Origin: BPGX01 sp035405785
Lineage (GTDB): Bacteria > Bacteroidota > Bacteroidia > B-17B0 > Aurantibacillaceae
NCBI GenBank assembly: GCA_035405785.1
Contig: DAONJS010000001.1
Coordinates: 310,001-374,000 of the forward strand
DNA length: 64,000 nt
Direction of reading: 5' to 3'
In this document: positions 60,837-64,000 of the stretch, in pieces
Position numbering within the stretch: position 1 is the stretch's first letter
Layout: each line of letters opens with the position of its first letter
The notes under the pieces: model-generated
Databases searched by the model: none
Seen by the model: the letters and a program-made list of their open reading frames with translations, nothing else
Told to the model about the DNA's origin: nothing
Made by a program: the position numbers and the translations under genes

Positions 60837-62084
60837 ATGATAAAATATCACAAAAAACAATTATCAAACGGATTGACAGTTATTATTAATGAAGATTTTT
60901 CTACGCCAATGGCTTCTGTAAATATTCTTTACAATGTTGGTTCAAAGCACGAAAATCCTGATAAAATCGGCTTTGCACATTTATTTGAACACTTAATGTT
61001 TGAAGGTAGTAAAAATGTTCCAAGTTTTGATGAGGCCTTGCAAATGGCAGGTGGAGAGAATAATGCATTTACCACACAGGATATTACCAATTATTATTGC
61101 ACCTTGCCAGCACAAAATATTGAAACAGCACTGTGGATTGAAAGTGACAGAATGTTTGCGTTAGACATTAATGAAGAAAAACTTAATGTTCAAAAAAATG
61201 TGGTTATAGAAGAATTCAAACAAAGGTATTTGAATAAACCTTATGGAGATGTTTGGTTGCTTATACATCCATTAGTTTATAAAGTTCATCCATATCAATG
61301 GGATACAATAGGTAAAGATATTTCACATATTGAAAGAGCTACATTACAAGATGTGCAAAGTTTTTACCAAAAATTTTATACCCCTTCAAATGCTATTCTT
61401 TGTATATCAGGAAATATTAAAGCTGAAGATGGATTTAAACTTGTAGAAAAATGGTATGGTGATATTCCTTCAATGGAAAAACCAATGACGATTATTCCAA
61501 ATGAACCCGAACAAACTGAAAAGAGAATTTTAGAAGTAAAAAGAAATGTGCCAAACGATGTTGTATATTATTGTTATAGAATGTGTGGGAAAAAGGACTT
61601 AAAAAAATTTTACACAACAGCATTATTGCAAGATATTTTAAGTTATGGCGAATCATCTCGTTTGTATCAGTCATTAGTGAAAGATAAAAAGATTTGTTTG
61701 TCTGCATCAGCAATCATTACAGATACCATAGATGATGGGATATTTGTGATTAAAGGAAAATTAGCATTAGATAAAAGCATTAAAGATTTTGAAAAAGCAA
61801 TCAATGAAGAAATTGACAAAATTTTAAATGGTGATATAAATGAAAAAGAATTACAAAGAATTAAAAACACTGTTGAAACATCCAATACTATACAGGAAAT
61901 GATTGTTAGTGCAAAATCATTTTCATTGAGTTATTATACTTTGCTTGGAGATACAGATCTTATCAATAAAGAAAAAGAAATTATTGATAGCATTACATTA
62001 AATGATTTACAAAATGTTGCAAAAGAATTATTTACCGAAAAAAATTGTAGTGTATTATATTATTTGAGGAATGAGGTGAAATAA
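60837..62084 (+). CDS. M16 family zinc peptidase (processing-peptidase-like)
   Basis: 415 residues, one M16 unit with active and inactive halves. The inverted zinc motif HLFEH gives H48, E51 and H52; the third ligand is in the downstream glutamates of NVVIEEFKQRYLNKPYG. The N-terminal LSNGLTVIINEDFSTPMASV strand is typical. No signal peptide is evident, so it could be cytosolic or periplasmic by another route. M16 peptidases degrade short peptides; Bacteroidota often have two in tandem, but here only the active type is present. Confidence 0.93.
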   Translation: MIKYHKKQLSNGLTVIINEDFSTPMASVNILYNVGSKHENPDKIGFAHLFEHLMFEGSKNVPSFDEALQMAGGENNAFTTQDITNYYCTLPAQNIETALWIESDRMFALDINEEKLNVQKNVVIEEFKQRYLNKPYGDVWLLIHPLVYKVHPYQWDTIGKDISHIERATLQDVQSFYQKFYTPSNAILCISGNIKAEDGFKLVEKWYGDIPSMEKPMTIIPNEPEQTEKRILEVKRNVPNDVVYYCYRMCGKKDLKKFYTTALLQDILSYGESSRLYQSLVKDKKICLSASAIITDTIDDGIFVIKGKLALDKSIKDFEKAINEEIDKILNGDINEKELQRIKNTVETSNTIQEMIVSAKSFSLSYYTLLGDTDLINKEKEIIDSITLNDLQNVAKELFTEKNCSVLYYLRNEVK

Positions 62085-62212
62085 AAATAAGCGGGAATTA
62101 TGTAGATGTTTATTGTAATAATTAGACTAAATTAAATTCAAAATTCTTTACCATTCACTTTTCAAAACTCGGCTCTATTAACTATTCACTAAATGTCAGT
62201 GCTCTTCACTTT

Positions 62213-64000
62213 TCACTCATACACATACACTCTTTTCACTCTTGATGAAATTGATGTGAGAATTTCATAAGGAATGGTTTGTGTGGCTTTGCTCATTCTT
62301 ATTATATCTTCAATACTATCAAATATAACAATTTCATCTCCTGCTTTTGCATTTGTTTGACTCACATCTATCATTGTCATATCCATACATACATTGCCAA
62401 TTGTAGCTGCAAATTGGCCATTATGTTTTACAGAAAAATTTCCGTTTCCTAACTTTCTTGAAAAACCATCTGCATAACCAATAGGAATAACAGCAATGAT
62501 ACTATCTTTTTCAATTTTTCCATTTCTGCTGTATCCTACAGTATCTCCTTTTTTCAAATGTTTCACCTGAGCAATTTTAGTAGTTAATGATAAAACATTT
62601 TTCAAATGTTGTTGTTCAATTAAATTTTCTGATATACCATACATTCCAATGCCAATTCTTACCATATCAAAATGAGCATCAGGAAATTTGCTAATAGCTG
62701 CTGAATTACAAATATGTTTGATAATACGGTATTGCAATTTTTCTTCAATGTAGTGTGCAATTTTTTTGAATGTTTCAATTTGTTGAAGCGTAAAATCTTT
62801 GTGTTCATCGCTTTCAGAAGCCGCTAAATGCGAGAATACACTCTTAATAGTAATTGCAGGATTTTTTTGAATAATATTCACCAAATTCTCTACTTCATCA
62901 GGGAGAAATCCTAAACGGTGCATTCCAGTATCTATTTTCAAATGTATAGGATAATGCTGAATTCCTTGTCTGTTCAACTCTTCAATAAATGCGTGGAGTA
63001 TTTCAAAAGAATAAATTTCTGGTTCTAATTGATGATTGATAATATCATTGAAAGAATGAATCTCTGGAAGCATCACCATAATAGGTGTTTGAATCCCTGC
63101 CTGCTTAAGTTCTACACCTTCATCAGTATATGCTACCGCAAAATAATCAATGCCAAATTTTTGCAAAGCATAAGCCAACTCTATACTTCCTGAACCATAA
63201 GCGGCGGCTTTAATCATACACATTAACTTTTTATTCTTTCCCACTAAATTTTTGTAGTAACTTAAGTTATTCCACAATGCAGGAATGTTGATTTCTAAAA
63301 TGGTGTCGTGTGTTTTTAATTCAAGGAGTTGTGCAATTTTTTCAAATTCAAATTTGCGAGCACCTTTTAATAAAATGGTAGCATTATCAAACTCTGTAGA
63401 ATGACTCATTAAATTATCAATACATTCAGAGGTTGTAAGATAATGTGTATAAGAGATATTTATTTTTGATAAATAATTTTTCCATTGCTGACCAATGAGT
63501 ATTATTTTGTTAAGAGGATAGTGATGAATAATTTGAATGGCTTTTGAATAAACATCGTCAAAATTTTTTATTTCATCAAAATCTGATAAGATAAGCACCT
63601 TCTTGGGAGATACATAATGATGTAAGTAACTCATTGCAATTTGAAATGAATCAATATCTGAATTGTAATAGTCGCCAATTAAAGTAGATTGAAATTTTGC
63701 TTTTTTAATTTCTAATCGTAATGAAACAACGGGCAAATGAGCAAAAGAAGGTAGTATTTTTTGTATTAAAGATTTGTTGAGAAAATAAATACAGGTAAAA
63801 CAAGTAATGGAATTTTTAATAGATGCTTCATCTACAAAAGGTATTTGAAAAGTATATTCTTCATCATCAATTTTTAGAGTAATAACAGAATAATTGAATT
63901 TTATTTCTACAGATTTGACAAAGATTTTATCAGTAGGTAATTCTGAGATATTGATAAAATGTGATGGAAAATTTTGTTGTTGTAAAAAAGCATTGTGATA
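62213..64000 (-). CDS. Bifunctional MurF-alanine racemase fusion, partial (start beyond window)
   Basis: The frame stays open from 62213 to the window edge, giving the last about 595 residues. The first about 225 are the C-terminal part of MurF (TFQIPFVDEASIKNSIT ... LIGDYYNSDIDSFQIAMSYL), a UDP-MurNAc-tripeptide:D-Ala-D-Ala ligase. The remainder is an alanine racemase: PLP lysine in MIKAAAYGSGS, HLKIDTGMHRLGF, the catalytic tyrosine in GDTVGYSRNGK, and IGYADGFSRKLGNG. Such fusions are known in Bacteroidota and join D-Ala supply to wall precursor synthesis. MurF's ATP-binding region is outside the window. Reading only from 63736 would wrongly begin at an internal TTG. Confidence 0.92.
   Translation of the reverse strand, partial: YHNAFLQQQNFPSHFINISELPTDKIFVKSVEIKFNYSVITLKIDDEEYTFQIPFVDEASIKNSITCFTCIYFLNKSLIQKILPSFAHLPVVSLRLEIKKAKFQSTLIGDYYNSDIDSFQIAMSYLHHYVSPKKVLILSDFDEIKNFDDVYSKAIQIIHHYPLNKIILIGQQWKNYLSKINISYTHYLTTSECIDNLMSHSTEFDNATILLKGARKFEFEKIAQLLELKTHDTILEINIPALWNNLSYYKNLVGKNKKLMCMIKAAAYGSGSIELAYALQKFGIDYFAVAYTDEGVELKQAGIQTPIMVMLPEIHSFNDIINHQLEPEIYSFEILHAFIEELNRQGIQHYPIHLKIDTGMHRLGFLPDEVENLVNIIQKNPAITIKSVFSHLAASESDEHKDFTLQQIETFKKIAHYIEEKLQYRIIKHICNSAAISKFPDAHFDMVRIGIGMYGISENLIEQQHLKNVLSLTTKIAQVKHLKKGDTVGYSRNGKIEKDSIIAVIPIGYADGFSRKLGNGNFSVKHNGQFAATIGNVCMDMTMIDVSQTNAKAGDEIVIFDSIEDIIRMSKATQTIPYEILTSISSRVKRVYVYE

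Noticed and set aside
1..64000. Prophage, insertion sequence, toxin-antitoxin or defence island
   Set aside because: No transposase, integrase, phage structural, restriction, toxin or antitoxin gene was recognised, and gene content and base composition look like ordinary chromosome throughout.

Overview
This is a stretch of chromosome from a low-GC (roughly 30%) member of the Bacteroidota, most likely a Chitinophagia/Sphingobacteriia-like lineage. The evidence is consistent across the window. Six secreted proteins end in type IX secretion (T9SS) sorting domains. There are families largely confined to Bacteroidota (DUF4270, DUF6029, the PorE-type TPR/PD40/OmpA protein, a MurF-Alr fusion). Promoters follow the Bacteroidota form, TTG, about 19-21 bases, then TAnnTTTG, and Shine-Dalgarno signals are weak or absent. 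Genus and species cannot be read from the sequence. No phage, insertion sequence, CRISPR array or defence island is visible.

Layout. 1-4.2 kb (minus): an envelope polysaccharide operon (ABC exporter, FemAB/GNAT-like transferase, GT2 glycosyltransferase, truncated sugar aminotransferase). 4.25-5.7 kb: MazG and a PAP2 phosphatase. 5.9-11.8 kb: a 1543-residue T9SS type B protein and a smaller T9SS type A protein that share an N-terminal module. 11.9-17.2 kb: 4-hydroxyphenylpyruvate dioxygenase (minus), a secreted M1 peptidase and a DUF6029 outer-membrane protein (plus). 17.3-24.8 kb: YchF, an ACMSD-like amidohydrolase, NuoE-NuoF, a DUF4270 lipoprotein, YqgE and a TolB-like propeller. 25-32.8 kb: an unknown envelope protein, a Dpm1-like GT2, ParC/GyrA-type topoisomerase, a LysM protein and trigger factor. 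33-37.5 kb: tRNA-Val(UAC), a TPR/OmpA-like lipoprotein, ribosomal protein S20 and acetyl-CoA synthetase. 37.8-46.3 kb: tandem Asp-box T9SS paralogues, FtsK and an M43 metalloprotease. 46.4-51 kb: NadD, a cystathionine gamma-synthase-type enzyme and a PorE-like protein. 51-57.4 kb: a tightly overlapping operon CcmF/CcsA, DUF2520-like, UbiA, Maf and a small membrane protein, then RecF. 57.5-64 kb: a small Lys/Pro/Ala-rich exported protein, DUF2279, an MBL hydrolase, a nitronate monooxygenase-like enzyme, an M16 peptidase and a truncated MurF-Alr fusion.

The theme beyond housekeeping is cell-surface and secreted biology: T9SS cargo (adhesins, propellers, two metallopeptidases), a protein with the domain order of the T9SS-associated PorE, OmpA-like lipoproteins and polysaccharide export. 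Several intergenic spaces hold short palindromic or low-complexity repeats shared between distant loci.

I did not find a convincing undescribed multi-gene system. The items most worth a second look are the shared module carried by two adjacent T9SS cargos with different sorting signals, the domain nested inside the giant protein, the dispersed palindromes, and the GC-rich bases that follow the -7 promoter element.
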